A DNA stretch of 64,000 nucleotides. Source: Paenibacillus ginsengarvi (GTDB taxonomy: Bacteria > Bacillota > Bacilli > Paenibacillales > NBRC-103111). The notes under the pieces were generated by a model that had not been told where the DNA came from, did no database searches, and saw nothing but the letters and a program-made list of their open reading frames with translations. Made by a program: the position numbers and the translations under genes. Shown here in pieces: positions 45,819-55,132 of the stretch (the first letter of the stretch is position 1; every line of letters starts with the position of its first letter). Where the stretch lies: assembly GCF_003626695.1 (NCBI RefSeq), contig NZ_RBAH01000003.1, forward strand, positions 311,641 to 375,640. The letters are read 5' to 3'.

Positions 45819-47776
45819 TCGAATAGCCCCTCCTCTTCATTAACTTGCTTCAAAACCTGCTTCAGCCTGGCTAGCGCCTCTTCTACCGTACAGCTGAGCT
45901 GTGTAGCCGCATTGGTTAAATGGCCGCCTCCGCCGAGCCGTTCCATGATAACTTGAACGTTGATCTGACCCAGCGACCTGGCGCTGATACCAATCAAGCC
46001 GTCGGTTCGCTCGCTGACCACGAACGAAGCCATAATATCGGTCATGTTGATCAGTGTATCGGCAACCTGCGCAATGAGCAACTGGGGATATTTACGCCCT
46101 GTGGCAGTAGTCGCCACCGCGATATGCTCATATATAATTTCTGCATGTTTAATGATCTCCGCTTTGCGGATGTACTGCTCCAAATCTTCCTTCAGCATCC
46201 GCTGAATTAACGCGGAGTCCGCGCCGTTGCGCCGCAGAAACGAAGCCGCCTCGAACGTTCGAGCCCCCGTGCGCAGCGAGAAGCTCTTCGTATCGACGAC
46301 AATACCGGCCAGCAGCGACGTCGCTTCGAGCACATCCATCGATAGCCGGTCGTGAAAATATTGCAGCAGCTCGGTCACAAGCTCGCACGTAGACGAGGCG
46401 TACGGCTCCATATAAACGAGCGTCGCTTCGCTGAGAAACTCTTCGCCGCGGCGATGATGATCGATCACCATAATCCGGTGCGTCTGCTGGAGCAGCTTCG
46501 GCTCCGCCACCATCGACGCCTTGTGCGTGTCGACGACGACAGCGAGGCTTCGCGGCGTTGTAATCTGCATCGCCTGCTCCGGCGTTACGAACCATTTGTA
46601 CAGCTTCTCGTCTTCCTTGATCGCTTCCATCAGCTTCAGGATGGACGGGTTCATCCCCTCGAGAACGATATATCCTTCCTTCTGGCTGACCTGGACCGCT
46701 TTCAGAACGCCTATGGCTGCTCCTATGGAATCCATATCGGGAATGCGGTGGCCCATAATGATGACCTTGTCGCTGTCCCGGATCAGGTCCCTGAGCGCGT
46801 GGGAGATGACCCTTGCTCTTACGCGCGTTCGCTTCTCCACCGCATTCGAGCGCCCGCCGTAGAAAGAGAGCCGCTGCCCGACCTTGACCGCCGCCTGGTC
46901 GCCGCCGCGCCCGAGCGCCATATCGAGACTCGTTTGCGCGAGCTGCCCGAGCTCGATCAAGCTGTCGGCGCTGGCCCCTACACCGATACTGAGCGTCATC
47001 GGCAGCTTGTACTCGATCGTCAGGTCGCGGACGTCGTCCAATATTTCGAACCGGGCTTGCTCCAGCTGCCGGAGCGATCTGTTATTCATGAAGATGAGGA
47101 ATCGATCCGACGCCGTCCGGCGCAAGTAAACGCCGTTTTTCTGGGCCCATCCGGTCAATTCGCTGGTCACCTTCGCCAGCATGACGCTTCGGCTCTGATC
47201 GTCCATCCCTTGCGTCGCTTCGTCCAGATTGTCCAGCATGACGACGCCGATGGCGATTTTCTCTTCCTCGTACTTTTTGGCAAGCACCCTATGCTCCGTT
47301 ACGTCCTGAAAATACAGCAGCCGGTGCTCCGCCTTGACCTGCACTTGGAAAATGTTTTTGCCGACGGTAAGGTCAAGCCTGCAATCCTTGTCATCCTTGC
47401 CCTTTAGGCCCGGCAGCATTTCGTGCAGCGGTTCGCCGATCAGCGAATCGCGGCCCGTCATTTTGCCGACAAACCCGTTATGCCATTCGATCGTCCGTTC
47501 CTCATCGTACAAAATAATGCCGATCGGCAGCTCGTTAAAAACTTCGTTGCCCGCTTTTTTGATCCGGTGCGACAGCGTTCCGACATACTGATTCAGCCCT
47601 TTGCGAAACGCCCGCTCCGCCGCCAGCGTGTAATACGCCAGTACGCCCCCGGTAATGAGGCCCAAGACGCCGAGAATCCATTCATAGAAAAAAAGCGCAA
47701 TCGACAGCAGCAGGATAACGATTGACGACCAGTAAATATGAAGTCCATGCCAGCGATTCAACAAATACTTCGGCAT
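45815..47776 (-). CDS. gdpP: c-di-AMP phosphodiesterase GdpP
   Basis: 653 residues: two N-terminal TM helices, a heme-type PAS domain (~75-160), a degenerate GGDEF domain (~170-300), and DHH/DHHA1 domains with [14 protein letters not shown] and G-G-G-G-H. It hydrolyses c-di-AMP, affecting wall stress and beta-lactam tolerance. It overlaps rplI and follows yybS by 21 bp. Confidence 0.95.
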   Translation of the reverse strand: MPKYLLNRWHGLHIYWSSIVILLLSIALFFYEWILGVLGLITGGVLAYYTLAAERAFRKGLNQYVGTLSHRIKKAGNEVFNELPIGIILYDEERTIEWHNGFVGKMTGRDSLIGEPLHEMLPGLKGKDDKDCRLDLTVGKNIFQVQVKAEHRLLYFQDVTEHRVLAKKYEEEKIAIGVVMLDNLDEATQGMDDQSRSVMLAKVTSELTGWAQKNGVYLRRTASDRFLIFMNNRSLRQLEQARFEILDDVRDLTIEYKLPMTLSIGVGASADSLIELGQLAQTSLDMALGRGGDQAAVKVGQRLSFYGGRSNAVEKRTRVRARVISHALRDLIRDSDKVIIMGHRIPDMDSIGAAIGVLKAVQVSQKEGYIVLEGMNPSILKLMEAIKEDEKLYKWFVTPEQAMQITTPRSLAVVVDTHKASMVAEPKLLQQTHRIMVIDHHRRGEEFLSEATLVYMEPYASSTCELVTELLQYFHDRLSMDVLEATSLLAGIVVDTKSFSLRTGARTFEAASFLRRNGADSALIQRMLKEDLEQYIRKAEIIKHAEIIYEHIAVATTATGRKYPQLLIAQVADTLINMTDIMASFVVSERTDGLIGISARSLGQINVQVIMERLGGGGHLTNAATQLSCTVEEALARLKQVLKQVNEEEGLFE

Positions 47777-47797
47777 ACGTCCTCCGCTCCTAAACGT

Positions 47798-48733
47798 CTA
47801 TGATTTCTTCATTCGGGCCCGAATCGGGAAGGCGACGTCGAACAAGCCTAGCAAAGTGAGCAGCTGCATGAGAAACGGCAGAAGCACCATGAGCGGCGCC
47901 AGCACGACGGCAATGACGACCGGCACCGACCGGGACCACCCCTTCGCATCGCCGAGAAAGAAAAAGAAGGCGAGCGCCTGAACAGCGAAAGCAACCATCA
48001 GAATCGGCATCACGTTCAGCAGGATCATGTCGATCATCGTATCGCTGGTTCCCGTGAATATGAAACCGAGAATGAGCGCAATCAAGTAGTACCACACAAA
48101 CGACTTCGGCAGCATCCATTCCTTCGCCGGACGTAAGGCAGGAATCATCTCTCCGCTGCGCACTAGCGCCTTCCGGGCAAGCCAGTGGGTAATCACGCTA
48201 AAATACAAGGATATGCCGATCAAATAAAGCGGCAGCAGCCTTATCATCATATCGATGATGAGATCGATCATATTTTGCGGCAGCATCTGCTTCAGCTCTC
48301 CCGGCATCGTATCCAGACTGCTGCGCACGAATTGGCGCATTTCATCGGTTACGTGAACCCCGAACGTCGTAAGCAGAATCAGGAACACAAGCAATTGCGT
48401 CAAAAAAGCAATCGTGCCGCCCGTCAGCACCGAGCGCGCCGACGATCTTTTTTTGTAGAAGATCCCCATCACGATACTCGGTATTAACAGCGACAAAGAC
48501 ACAATCGAGGCGACCGTACCTAGAATACCCGCGCCGAATATGGCAGTTACGACATAAACGGCCAGCAGCGACAATACATAATAAACAACAAATCGTTTCG
48601 TATCCAATTTGACGAACAAAAACACCGTCGGAATCATGGCAAGACTGATCGCCACCATGACGAGCGGGGTAAACATGAGCAAGAGCAGCACCACCAGGAT
48701 GAGGCTCCATAACAAGGCTTGCCTGTTGTTCAA
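47798..48733 (-). CDS. yybS: YybS family (DUF2232) membrane protein
   Basis: 311 residues from the TTG at 48733 (GAGGTGA seven bases upstream); the frame is open far upstream, but that part lacks hydrophobic structure and a start signal. About eight transmembrane segments. YybS accompanies gdpP and rplI across Bacillales; its function is not settled. Confidence 0.88.
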   Translation of the reverse strand: MNNRQALLWSLILVVLLLLMFTPLVMVAISLAMIPTVFLFVKLDTKRFVVYYVLSLLAVYVVTAIFGAGILGTVASIVSLSLLIPSIVMGIFYKKRSSARSVLTGGTIAFLTQLLVFLILLTTFGVHVTDEMRQFVRSSLDTMPGELKQMLPQNMIDLIIDMMIRLLPLYLIGISLYFSVITHWLARKALVRSGEMIPALRPAKEWMLPKSFVWYYLIALILGFIFTGTSDTMIDMILLNVMPILMVAFAVQALAFFFFLGDAKGWSRSVPVVIAVVLAPLMVLLPFLMQLLTLLGLFDVAFPIRARMKKS

Positions 48734-48965
48734 CAAAACGTCACCTCTTAACGAAATCAGGTTCAAGCGGCACCGATCCTCGCAGCTCCCGGCCAAACAG
48801 CTATTTTTGGCTATGATACAAATTATAGCATAAACCCCGGATACTGTCCCGTTTCGGGGAACCGCCGCAAAAAACACGATTTTCCAGATAAGGTCCGCAG
48901 GTGCCGGGTTTGGCGAAGGCGAATATATACATCTAAAGCTTAAAACTTGGGAGGGACCCTTCTTC

Positions 48966-50186
48966 ATGAAACGCCTATTCTCGCTTTGGCTCGCCTGTTT
49001 TCTCGTTTTCGCCTGTCTCGCCTCGAGCGTCTCAGCCGCATCCGCCGCTCCCGAACGGTATGTCGTGTTCGGCGATTCGATCGCTATCGGTTTCGAGCCC
49101 GGCATGACGGTCGATTCCATTCCATACGGCTACTCCGACCGGGTGTACGAACAAGCTCTTCTGCATGGACGCGCAACCGCAGCCAACTACGGGATCGGCG
49201 GACTGACGAGCGCCGGACTGAAGACGATGCTGCAAGCCGTTGCCGACGGGAAAAAAATAAAAGGATCCGACCTCCAGCCTTCGCTGCCCGACCCCCGCGC
49301 CGATCAGGTTGTCAGCGATACGGCCAAAATCAAAGCGGACATCGCCGCGGCGACGCTCATCACAATTACGATTGGCGGCAACGACATCGGCTCGAAAATC
49401 ATAACCGATCTGCAGAACATGAATGATGCCGATCTGGATGCATTCGCGGCAACCTGGATGAAAACCTATACCGATAATGTGACCTCTACCCTGCAAAACA
49501 TATTCACCATCAATAAAAACGTTCGGGTGTACATCGCGGACCAATATTCGCCCGTACCTGCCTTCATGAAGGCGGAATATGCAAAAGCGCAGAAGCTCAA
49601 GGACCTGTTTACCGCTACGCTGAAGCAGATCGAACAGTCGTTTACCAAAAACAATTTCAAGGTTACCGCCGTACCGGTGGCCGCAGCGTTTGTCGGCAGC
49701 GAAGGAACGTTTACGCATATTGCCGAGAAAGATATTCATCCGAACCAGTCCGGCTATGAGAAAATCGCCGAGCTGTTCGCCAAGTCGATCTGGGGCGACT
49801 ATCGCGACGATCTGGCGAAAACCGACCCGATTACGGTCGTGGTCGGCGGCCGGACGATTGCTACACCGCATCTGCCGGCGCTGATCGGAGACAGCACGTT
49901 CGTACCGCTTCGTGAATATTCGGAAGCTCTCGGAGCCACTGTGGACTGGAATGACGAAACGAAAACCGCAACCGTCCGTTACAACGGAAGCAGCGTGGCG
50001 CTTACTCTCGACTCCACAACGATCTCCGTGAATGGTACCGCGAAGCAGATCGAAACCGCCGCTCCCCACGCCCATGACAGCAACGGCGAGATGAAAACCT
50101 ATATTCCGCTTCGCCTAATGGCCGAAGGACTCGGTTTCGACGTTCAATACGTGCAGCAGAGCCGCACTGCCTTCATCAACTCTTAA
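48966..50186 (+). CDS. Secreted SGNH/GDSL hydrolase fused to a copper-amine-oxidase-like stalk domain
   Basis: 406 residues. A signal peptide (~1-24) is followed by an SGNH esterase domain: block I F-G-D-S-I (S38), block II Y-G-I-G-G, block III G-G-N-D (N139) and block V D-I-H-P-N (D256, H258). Residues ~289-406 form a stalk domain (F-V-P-L-R-E-Y-S-E-A-L-G-A-T-V-D-W and Y-I-P-L-R-L-M-A-E-G-L-G), common in Paenibacillus exported proteins. Probable exo-acting esterase on polysaccharides or lipids; substrate unknown. Confidence 0.9.
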   Translation: MKRLFSLWLACFLVFACLASSVSAASAAPERYVVFGDSIAIGFEPGMTVDSIPYGYSDRVYEQALLHGRATAANYGIGGLTSAGLKTMLQAVADGKKIKGSDLQPSLPDPRADQVVSDTAKIKADIAAATLITITIGGNDIGSKIITDLQNMNDADLDAFAATWMKTYTDNVTSTLQNIFTINKNVRVYIADQYSPVPAFMKAEYAKAQKLKDLFTATLKQIEQSFTKNNFKVTAVPVAAAFVGSEGTFTHIAEKDIHPNQSGYEKIAELFAKSIWGDYRDDLAKTDPITVVVGGRTIATPHLPALIGDSTFVPLREYSEALGATVDWNDETKTATVRYNGSSVALTLDSTTISVNGTAKQIETAAPHAHDSNGEMKTYIPLRLMAEGLGFDVQYVQQSRTAFINS

Positions 50187-50198
50187 GCAAAAAGCAAA

Positions 50199-50240
50199 GA
50201 AGAACCGGGAGCAGCAGCCTCCGGTTCTTCCTTATTTTTT
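50199..50240 (+). terminator. Terminator of the SGNH hydrolase gene
   Basis: GAAGAACCGG / CCGGTTCTTC with a 12-nt loop, then CTTATTTTTT. Confidence 0.88.
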
Positions 50241-50268
50241 ACGGTTCATGATTCGAATAAGCTCCATA

Positions 50269-50763
50269 TCAAGCTTCCATAAGCTCTCTCATCCGTTTCC
50301 GGGCCCGATGCACGAGCGTCTTGATCGCGTTCTCGGTAACTCCGAAATGATCGGCTATTTCCTTATATGTCAGCCCCCGGTTAAGCAGCATCAGCAGCAC
50401 CTGCCGGTCTCTGGCTTTCAGCTTGCTCAGCGCTTGGCTGATTTCCGAACGAAGCTCCGCACCGACCGCTACTACTTCCGGCGATCCGCCGACGACCGGC
50501 ATATCCGGAATCGATTCGAGCGGCACTTGCGGCGTTCTGCGCTTTTTCCGCCACTGATCGATAAACAGATGATAGCCCGTTTTGAACAGCCAAGCTTTGG
50601 CAGTTTCCGGCTGCACGCGTTTCTCGTACATGCGCACGAATGTTTCCTGCGCCAAATCGGCCGCTTCGCTATCATCCCCGGTACGCTTAGCCAAATAGCG
50701 ATGCAGCGGAATCCGGTATGTGCTATATATGTGTTGGAACAATTGTTCTTCAGCTTGTGTCAT
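50269..50763 (-). CDS. ECF sigma-70 family RNA polymerase factor
   Basis: 164 residues. Region 2 (A-A-D-L-A-Q-E-T-F-V-R-M-Y) and region 4 (G-L-T-Y-K-E-I-A-D-H-F-G-V-T-E-N-A-I-K-T) are clear. There is no anti-sigma gene on either side, which is unusual, so it may be controlled transcriptionally or by a distant partner. It is inserted between the rpsF-ssb-rpsR operon and the SGNH hydrolase. Confidence 0.9.
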   Translation of the reverse strand: MTQAEEQLFQHIYSTYRIPLHRYLAKRTGDDSEAADLAQETFVRMYEKRVQPETAKAWLFKTGYHLFIDQWRKKRRTPQVPLESIPDMPVVGGSPEVVAVGAELRSEISQALSKLKARDRQVLLMLLNRGLTYKEIADHFGVTENAIKTLVHRARKRMRELMEA

Positions 50764-50929
50764 AATCCGGCCCAGCCTCTTTCATCTCTTCTTGGTCTTA
50801 CGCTGTTTAACGAAATAAAGCAACCTTCTTGGTTATTTCGTTAAAACTGCTTTACGGGATTTATTGTACCGCGCAAACCTTAAGGAGAATAAGCCGGATT
50901 TCTTAACTTTATCTTAAATAGTCAAAAGC

Positions 50930-50957
50930 AAAAAGCAGGACGTATGAACGCCCTGCC
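50930..50957 (-). terminator. Terminator of the rpsF-ssb-rpsR operon
   Basis: On the minus strand, GCAGGGCG / CGTCCTGC (one G-U pair) is followed by TTTTTGCTTTT, 35 bp after rpsR. Confidence 0.8.
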
Positions 50958-50991
50958 TTCTTGTTTGGATCACCTTGCTATAGGCTTACGA

Positions 50992-51264
50992 TTACTCCGT
51001 CGTATACGGCAGCAATGCGATTTGACGGGAACGCTTGATAGCGATCGTCAGCATGCGTTGGTATTTCGCGGACGTACCGGTGACACGGCGTGGCAAAATT
51101 TTGCCGCGCTCGCTGATGAATTTCTTCAGCGTTTCGATGTCTTTATAGTCAATGTGAGTGATTTTGTTGGCTGTGAAATAACACACTTTGCGGCGCTTGT
51201 TGCGTCCGCCTTTTTTGGAGAATTTGCGTTCGCCGCGATCTTCTCCGCCCTCACGTCTGTTCAT
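50992..51264 (-). CDS. rpsR: 30S ribosomal protein bS18
   Basis: 90 residues, with [10 protein letters not shown] and the C-terminal [11 protein letters not shown]. The Cys in K-V-C-Y is retained, though zinc-type S18 would need more. Last gene of the operon. Confidence 0.97.
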   Translation of the reverse strand: MNRREGGEDRGERKFSKKGGRNKRRKVCYFTANKITHIDYKDIETLKKFISERGKILPRRVTGTSAKYQRMLTIAIKRSRQIALLPYTTE

Positions 51265-51285
51265 GCGAGATTCCTTCCTTTCTGC

Positions 51286-51792
51286 CTAGAACGGCAAATC
51301 ATCATCGGAAATATCGATGGGTTTTCCGTCGTCCGAGAACGGATCCTGATTGTCCCGCGCTCCGCCATTTCGGCTGCCGCCGCTATTCCCGCCATAACTT
51401 CCGCCACCGCTGTTACCGCCGCCGCTGCTTCCGCCACTTCCACCGCCGAATTCGTCGCGATTCGCCCCACTGTTAGCCGATTCCAAAAATCGTACGTTAT
51501 CGGCTATTACCTCAGTTACGTAAACGCGCTTTCCTTCGTTGTTGTCGTAGTTTCGCACTTGAATCCGGCCTTCCACCGCCGCCAATCGGCCTTTGCGCAA
51601 ATAGTTCGCACAAGTTTCAGCCAATTGCCGCCAGGTGACTACCGGGATAAAGTCGGCTTCGCGCTGGTTTTGCTGGTTCGAGAACGGCCGGTCTACGGCA
51701 ATCGTAAACTGCGTAACGGCAACGCCCGAGGGCGTGTACCGCAGCTCCGGATCGCGCGTCAGTCTGCCGATGAGAATTACACGGTTCAACAA
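51286..51792 (-). CDS. ssb: Single-stranded DNA-binding protein
   Basis: 168 residues: an OB fold ([16 protein letters not shown]), a Gly/Ser/Asn-rich linker (~115-155) and the acidic tip D-I-S-D-D-D-L-P-F for partner proteins. Between rpsF and rpsR. Confidence 0.97.
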   Translation of the reverse strand: MLNRVILIGRLTRDPELRYTPSGVAVTQFTIAVDRPFSNQQNQREADFIPVVTWRQLAETCANYLRKGRLAAVEGRIQVRNYDNNEGKRVYVTEVIADNVRFLESANSGANRDEFGGGSGGSSGGGNSGGGSYGGNSGGSRNGGARDNQDPFSDDGKPIDISDDDLPF

Positions 51793-51840
51793 TCGAAACC
51801 CCTCCCTAACGATCGACTACTACTACTCATTCAGGAACGA

Positions 51841-52125
51841 TTAAGCTACGTCTTTAACGATCAGGCAACGAATGATTTCATCGGAAATCTTCATTACGCG
51901 GTCAAGTTCAGCAATGACTTCGTTCGTCGCGTTGAAATGCACCAACACGTAAATCCCGTCACGGAACTTGTTGATCTCATACGCAAGACGGCGCTTCCCC
52001 ATTACTTCTTGCTTAGTAACTTCGCCACCGTTACCGATGATGCCTTGGAATTTCTCGATCGTTGCTTGAACAGCATCTTGCTCGATGTCCGAACGAATGA
52101 TATACATCACTTCGTATTTGCGCAT
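51841..52125 (-). CDS. rpsF: 30S ribosomal protein bS6
   Basis: 94 residues; M-R-K-Y-E-V-M-Y-I-I-R and G-K-R-R-L-A-Y-E-I are typical. First gene of the operon, preceded by AAAGGAGGTG. Confidence 0.97.
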   Translation of the reverse strand: MRKYEVMYIIRSDIEQDAVQATIEKFQGIIGNGGEVTKQEVMGKRRLAYEINKFRDGIYVLVHFNATNEVIAELDRVMKISDEIIRCLIVKDVA

Positions 52126-52153
52126 GGATATTCACCTCCTTTTGGACTTAGCG

Positions 52154-52174
52154 GCTTCCGGATTTGCCGGAAGC
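52154..52174 (-). promoter_or_regulatory. Hairpin in the rpsF leader (possible S6:S18 autoregulatory element)
   Basis: GCTTCCGG / CCGGAAGC with a 5-nt loop lies 29-49 bases before rpsF. Firmicute rpsF leaders often carry a CCG-containing hairpin bound by the S6:S18 dimer. The stem and position agree, but I cannot verify the full consensus. Confidence 0.5.
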
Positions 52175-52386
52175 AAGGAGCGGGCTTTGCAGTCAAAACT
52201 CGCACCTTATAACTATATCAAAATGCCCACTGTAATACAAGTCGAAACCTCAGCACAATCCCGCTTCATGCTTTCGTTCATCTATGTAAAATATGGTCGG
52301 CCGCTCGGGGCATGTTTTGCCGCCTATAACCGCAACCTACAGATGCGGCATCGACTGAAAAAACATAACGCTCGGAGGTGACAACG

Positions 52387-52572
52387 ATGGGAGAACAAAC
52401 CGAATTCAAGCCAGGAATGACGGCTCCAAACAATGGAACCTATATCGAAATCGGCGAGAATGATTTCCATATGGGCATTACGAACCCCAAGCAGATTCAG
52501 CTCAAGCAGGGCGAGAAGTTCCCGGAAACGACGAACAAAGACCGGAAATGGACGAAGAAGGGAAACGACTGA
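52387..52572 (+). CDS. YjzC-like small protein
   Basis: 61 residues from ATG 52387 (GGAGGTGA six bases upstream). M-G-E-Q-T-E-F-K-P-G-M-T-A-P-N-N-G-T-Y-I-E-I-G-E matches the YjzC family of Bacillales. Function unknown. Followed by two hairpins. Confidence 0.85.
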   Translation: MGEQTEFKPGMTAPNNGTYIEIGENDFHMGITNPKQIQLKQGEKFPETTNKDRKWTKKGND

Positions 52573-52583
52573 ATCACGCAGCG

Positions 52584-52609
52584 CAACCTCCTACCCGGGT
52601 AGGAGGTTG
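52584..52609 (+). terminator. Long perfect hairpin after yjzC-like gene
   Basis: The 26-base palindrome CAACCTCCTACCC / GGGTAGGAGGTTG has no T-run of its own; a second hairpin with T-run starts at 52619. Confidence 0.65.
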
Positions 52610-52618
52610 TTCGCAACA

Positions 52619-52676
52619 AAAAACGACTCCGAGGAGTCGTGATTTTTTATGTATGGCGGAAAGGGTGGGATGCGGC
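52619..52676. repeat. Duplicated tRNA-Ser 3' end with terminator (copy)
   Basis: A near-copy of 52761-52817, including the ACGACTC / GAGTCGT hairpin and about 20 bases of the tRNA 3' end (CCA, acceptor arm and start of T arm). The rest of the tRNA is not present here. Confidence 0.8.
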
Positions 52677-52760
52677 CTTTACGGCCGACTGCGCAGCGGT
52701 TCCTATCGAAGCTTATCCTCCGACGAACCTTCGGTTCTCATCCCAGCCCCCTTCCGCAAC

Positions 52761-52786
52761 AAAAAAACGACTCCGAAGAGTCGTGA
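52761..52786 (-). terminator. Terminator of tRNA-Ser
   Basis: On the minus strand, ACGACTC-TTCG-GAGTCGT, then TTTTTT. A UUCG-type tetraloop makes it very stable. Confidence 0.9.
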
Positions 52787-52797
52787 CTTTTTATGTA

Positions 52798-52888
52798 TGG
52801 CGGAAAGGGTGGGATTCGAACCCACGCACGCCTTGCGACGCCTAGCTGATTTCGAGTCAGCCCCCTTGGGCCTCTTGGGTACCTTTCC
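52798..52888 (-). tRNA. tRNA-Ser (CGA)
   Basis: 91 nt with encoded CCA (52798-52800), 7-bp acceptor stem GGAAAGG / CCTTTCC, anticodon stem CTGAC-TCGAAA type with anticodon CGA, and the long variable arm characteristic of serine tRNA. Confidence 0.95.
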
Positions 52889-52988
52889 GCATCGGCCACT
52901 ATCCTCAAAATGAGGACAAGATTTATTATAGCACACTGATTTGAGGTTTCGCAAGGCCCTTTTCGCAATGATTTTACCAAAAAATGAT

Positions 52989-53213
52989 TTAAGATGCTCC
53001 GCCTGATTCCGCATCGCCGGCAGCTGCCGATCGAAGCACTTTCTTCATCTTTTTCTCGAACTCCAACCGGGGAATGAGCACGCTATGCTTGCAGTGTACG
53101 CATTTGATGCGGATATCCATGCCCATCCGGATGACTTCCCATTCGTTCGTTCCGCACGGATGCGGCTTTTTCATTTGCACGATATCGCCCAGATCGAATT
53201 GTTTTCGTTCCAT
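52989..53213 (-). CDS. yyzM: DUF951 family protein (YyzM-like)
   Basis: 74 residues from ATG 53213. L-G-D-I-V-x-M-K-K-P-H-P-C-G-T-N-E-W and I-R-I-K-C-V-H-C-K-H-S-V define DUF951, a small protein with C/H residues (C22, C41, C44) that may bind metal. Adjacent to mscS as in other Bacillales. Confidence 0.88.
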   Translation of the reverse strand: MERKQFDLGDIVQMKKPHPCGTNEWEVIRMGMDIRIKCVHCKHSVLIPRLEFEKKMKKVLRSAAAGDAESGGAS

Positions 53214-53250
53214 CTCTCTTTTCCTCTCCTTCCCGCCACTCGCAGGGCGG

Positions 53251-54120
53251 CTATCCAATCTTTTTAAGACCGTTCTGCTCCAGCGCCCTCATCAGTTCCA
53301 GATTCATGCCGCGGATGGCCTCCGCTTGCGTATTCGGTCTGCATTCAGCGGAAATACGGAGCGTTACTTCCGTATTGGTGACCGCCTGCACGCCGAGTAT
53401 GGCCGGCTCCTTCACGATCAGATCGCTGCTCTCATAAACCTTATGCAGCGTTTGCCGGGTTATCTGCTGCGCCTTCTCCAGATCCGTTTCGTAAGCAATG
53501 GTGACGTCTACGATAGCTAGCGAATTATAGTTGGAGTAGTTCGTAACCTGAGTAATGAGTCCGTTAGGGATAATATGTACTTCCCCTGTAAAATTCCGAA
53601 TGCGAGTAACCCGCATGCCAATCTCTTCTACCGTCCCTTTAAACGCCCCGGTTTGAATCACATCGCCTACGGCAAATTGATCTTCAAAAATAATGAAAAA
53701 TCCGGTAATGACGTCTTTAACAAGACTTTGCGCGCCGAAGCCGATAGCAAGCCCAAGCACGCCGGCACCTGCCAAAATCGGAGCCAAATTAAAGCCGAAC
53801 TGCGAAAGAATAAGAATAATGACAAAAAAATTAACAACGGAGGAGATCAGATTGCCAATGAGCCTTCCAATCGTCTTCGTCCGTCTCGGATCGAATTTAA
53901 GCGGGCTCTTTTCCCTTTCCTGCACCATATGCCGGACCGCTCTGCGCGTGATCGAATTGATCGCCCGGCCTACCGTATAAATAACAACTACTTTAATTAG
54001 AATAATTAACCAGGAAGTCCAATTCGCCGGATCTACCAAATAATCCCATGTAGATTGTTTAAAGTGTGCCCACCCGCTCACATCTTGAAGCATGGATATC
54101 CATGCTTGATGACTTCCCAT
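53251..54120 (-). CDS. Small-conductance mechanosensitive channel, MscS family
   Basis: 289 residues: three TM helices (~35-60, ~85-110, ~115-140), pore helix with A-G-A-G-V-L-G-L-A-I-G-F-G-A-Q-S-L-V-K-D, and the cytoplasmic beta domain with I-P-N-G-L-I. It opens under membrane tension to release solutes on hypo-osmotic shock. It follows the DUF3343 gene by 17 bp. Confidence 0.93.
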   Translation of the reverse strand: MGSHQAWISMLQDVSGWAHFKQSTWDYLVDPANWTSWLIILIKVVVIYTVGRAINSITRRAVRHMVQEREKSPLKFDPRRTKTIGRLIGNLISSVVNFFVIILILSQFGFNLAPILAGAGVLGLAIGFGAQSLVKDVITGFFIIFEDQFAVGDVIQTGAFKGTVEEIGMRVTRIRNFTGEVHIIPNGLITQVTNYSNYNSLAIVDVTIAYETDLEKAQQITRQTLHKVYESSDLIVKEPAILGVQAVTNTEVTLRISAECRPNTQAEAIRGMNLELMRALEQNGLKKIG

Positions 54121-54137
54121 AACGCATCCTCCTGATT

Positions 54138-54395
54138 TCAGCTACTGAAAACCAGCTCATACTCTTCGTTTAATCGTCTGAAAATTCCGCGAATTTCCAC
54201 ATCTTCGGATTGAATAATCTCCTTCACCTTCTCGAACTCCTCGGCCGGAAAATCAATTGACAGTGCACATCCTGCCGTTATTTCCTTCGGCGTCGGCCGA
54301 ATATCGATATCCACATCTGCATATTCCAGCAGCATTTCCGTACGCAGCGCCTGTTGCGTCGAATCAAACGCAATCAGCATCGTCTCCAGGTCCAT
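54138..54395 (-). CDS. DUF3343 protein (putative Se/S carrier-like)
   Basis: About 85 residues; the start is uncertain (ATG at 54395, 54383 or 54431), none with an ideal RBS. M-L-I-A-F-D-S-T-Q-Q-A and P-K-E-I-T-A-G-C-A-L-S-I match DUF3343, whose conserved G-C motif resembles sulfur or selenium carriers. A class V aminotransferase of the EF2568-type lies nearby (55652), a recurrent association. Confidence 0.75.
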   Translation of the reverse strand: MDLETMLIAFDSTQQALRTEMLLEYADVDIDIRPTPKEITAGCALSIDFPAEEFEKVKEIIQSEDVEIRGIFRRLNEEYELVFSS

Positions 54396-54520
54396 CACCG
54401 CCTGTGGATAAATGATCTCCAATTCTCTCATATCCGGTACGTATAAACAAGCATTCTTTTTCGTATACTAGTAAAAATCGCCATCGTTATCGTATTCTAT
54501 GTAGCTTAGGAGGAACCGCC

Positions 54521-55132
54521 ATGAAGTTTTCACTCGGTCTGTTCAACAAAACCGACCCGGCCAGCTATCGCTTCAATTATAGCGATACTAACGTTGTGGA
54601 TTCGCTCACCGAGCGTCTGTTTCACTATTTCGCGCAGGTCCCTGTCCATCAGCAAATCGTATTCGTATGTATCGGAACTGACCGGTCAACCGGCGATTCA
54701 CTGGGCCCGTTAATCGGTACTCATCTGCATAAATACCACTACAGCGGTCTCCATCTTTTTGGTACGTTGGACGAGCCGGTACACGCCATGAATCTGAACG
54801 ATACGATCGCCGAAATCGACCGGCTGTACGACTCTCCTTACATCGTTGCACTTGACGCATGCCTGGGCCAAGTATCCAGTGTCGGATGCATTACGGTTGC
54901 AGACGGTCCTGTCAAACCAGGAGCCGGAGTCCAGAAAGAACTGCCTCCGCTCGGACATATGCACATTACAGGAATCGTAAACGTCGGCGGTTTTATGGAA
55001 TACTTTGTGCTGCAAAATACGCGCCTTAGCGTCGTGATGAAAATGTCCGAAATTATATCCCGCTCCATCTTCCGCTCTCTTATGCTGGCCAGGCGAATTA
55101 CTTCGACTCAACAAGTTCCAGGGATTGAATAA
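54521..55132 (+). CDS. yyaC: Spore protease YyaC
   Basis: 203 residues of DUF1256. C-I-G-T-D-R-S-T-G-D-S-L-G-P-L-I-G near residue 50 and D-A-C-L-G are shared with the GPR-like fold. Made in sporulation, it supports the spore-former assignment. AGGAGG precedes the ATG by seven bases. Its 3' end overlaps the DUF4446 gene by 35 bp. Confidence 0.93.
   Translation: MKFSLGLFNKTDPASYRFNYSDTNVVDSLTERLFHYFAQVPVHQQIVFVCIGTDRSTGDSLGPLIGTHLHKYHYSGLHLFGTLDEPVHAMNLNDTIAEIDRLYDSPYIVALDACLGQVSSVGCITVADGPVKPGAGVQKELPPLGHMHITGIVNVGGFMEYFVLQNTRLSVVMKMSEIISRSIFRSLMLARRITSTQQVPGIE

Noticed and set aside
46352..47407. 351-codon plus-strand frame opposite gdpP
   Set aside because: Antisense to intact gdpP motifs, with no start signal or recognisable domain.
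49032..50075. 347-codon minus-strand frame opposite the SGNH hydrolase
   Set aside because: The hydrolase on the plus strand has a signal peptide, catalytic motifs and terminator; the reverse frame has none.
52548..52913. 121-codon plus-strand frame over tRNA-Ser and its repeat
   Set aside because: It translates the tRNA gene and terminators; the tRNA cloverleaf is clear.
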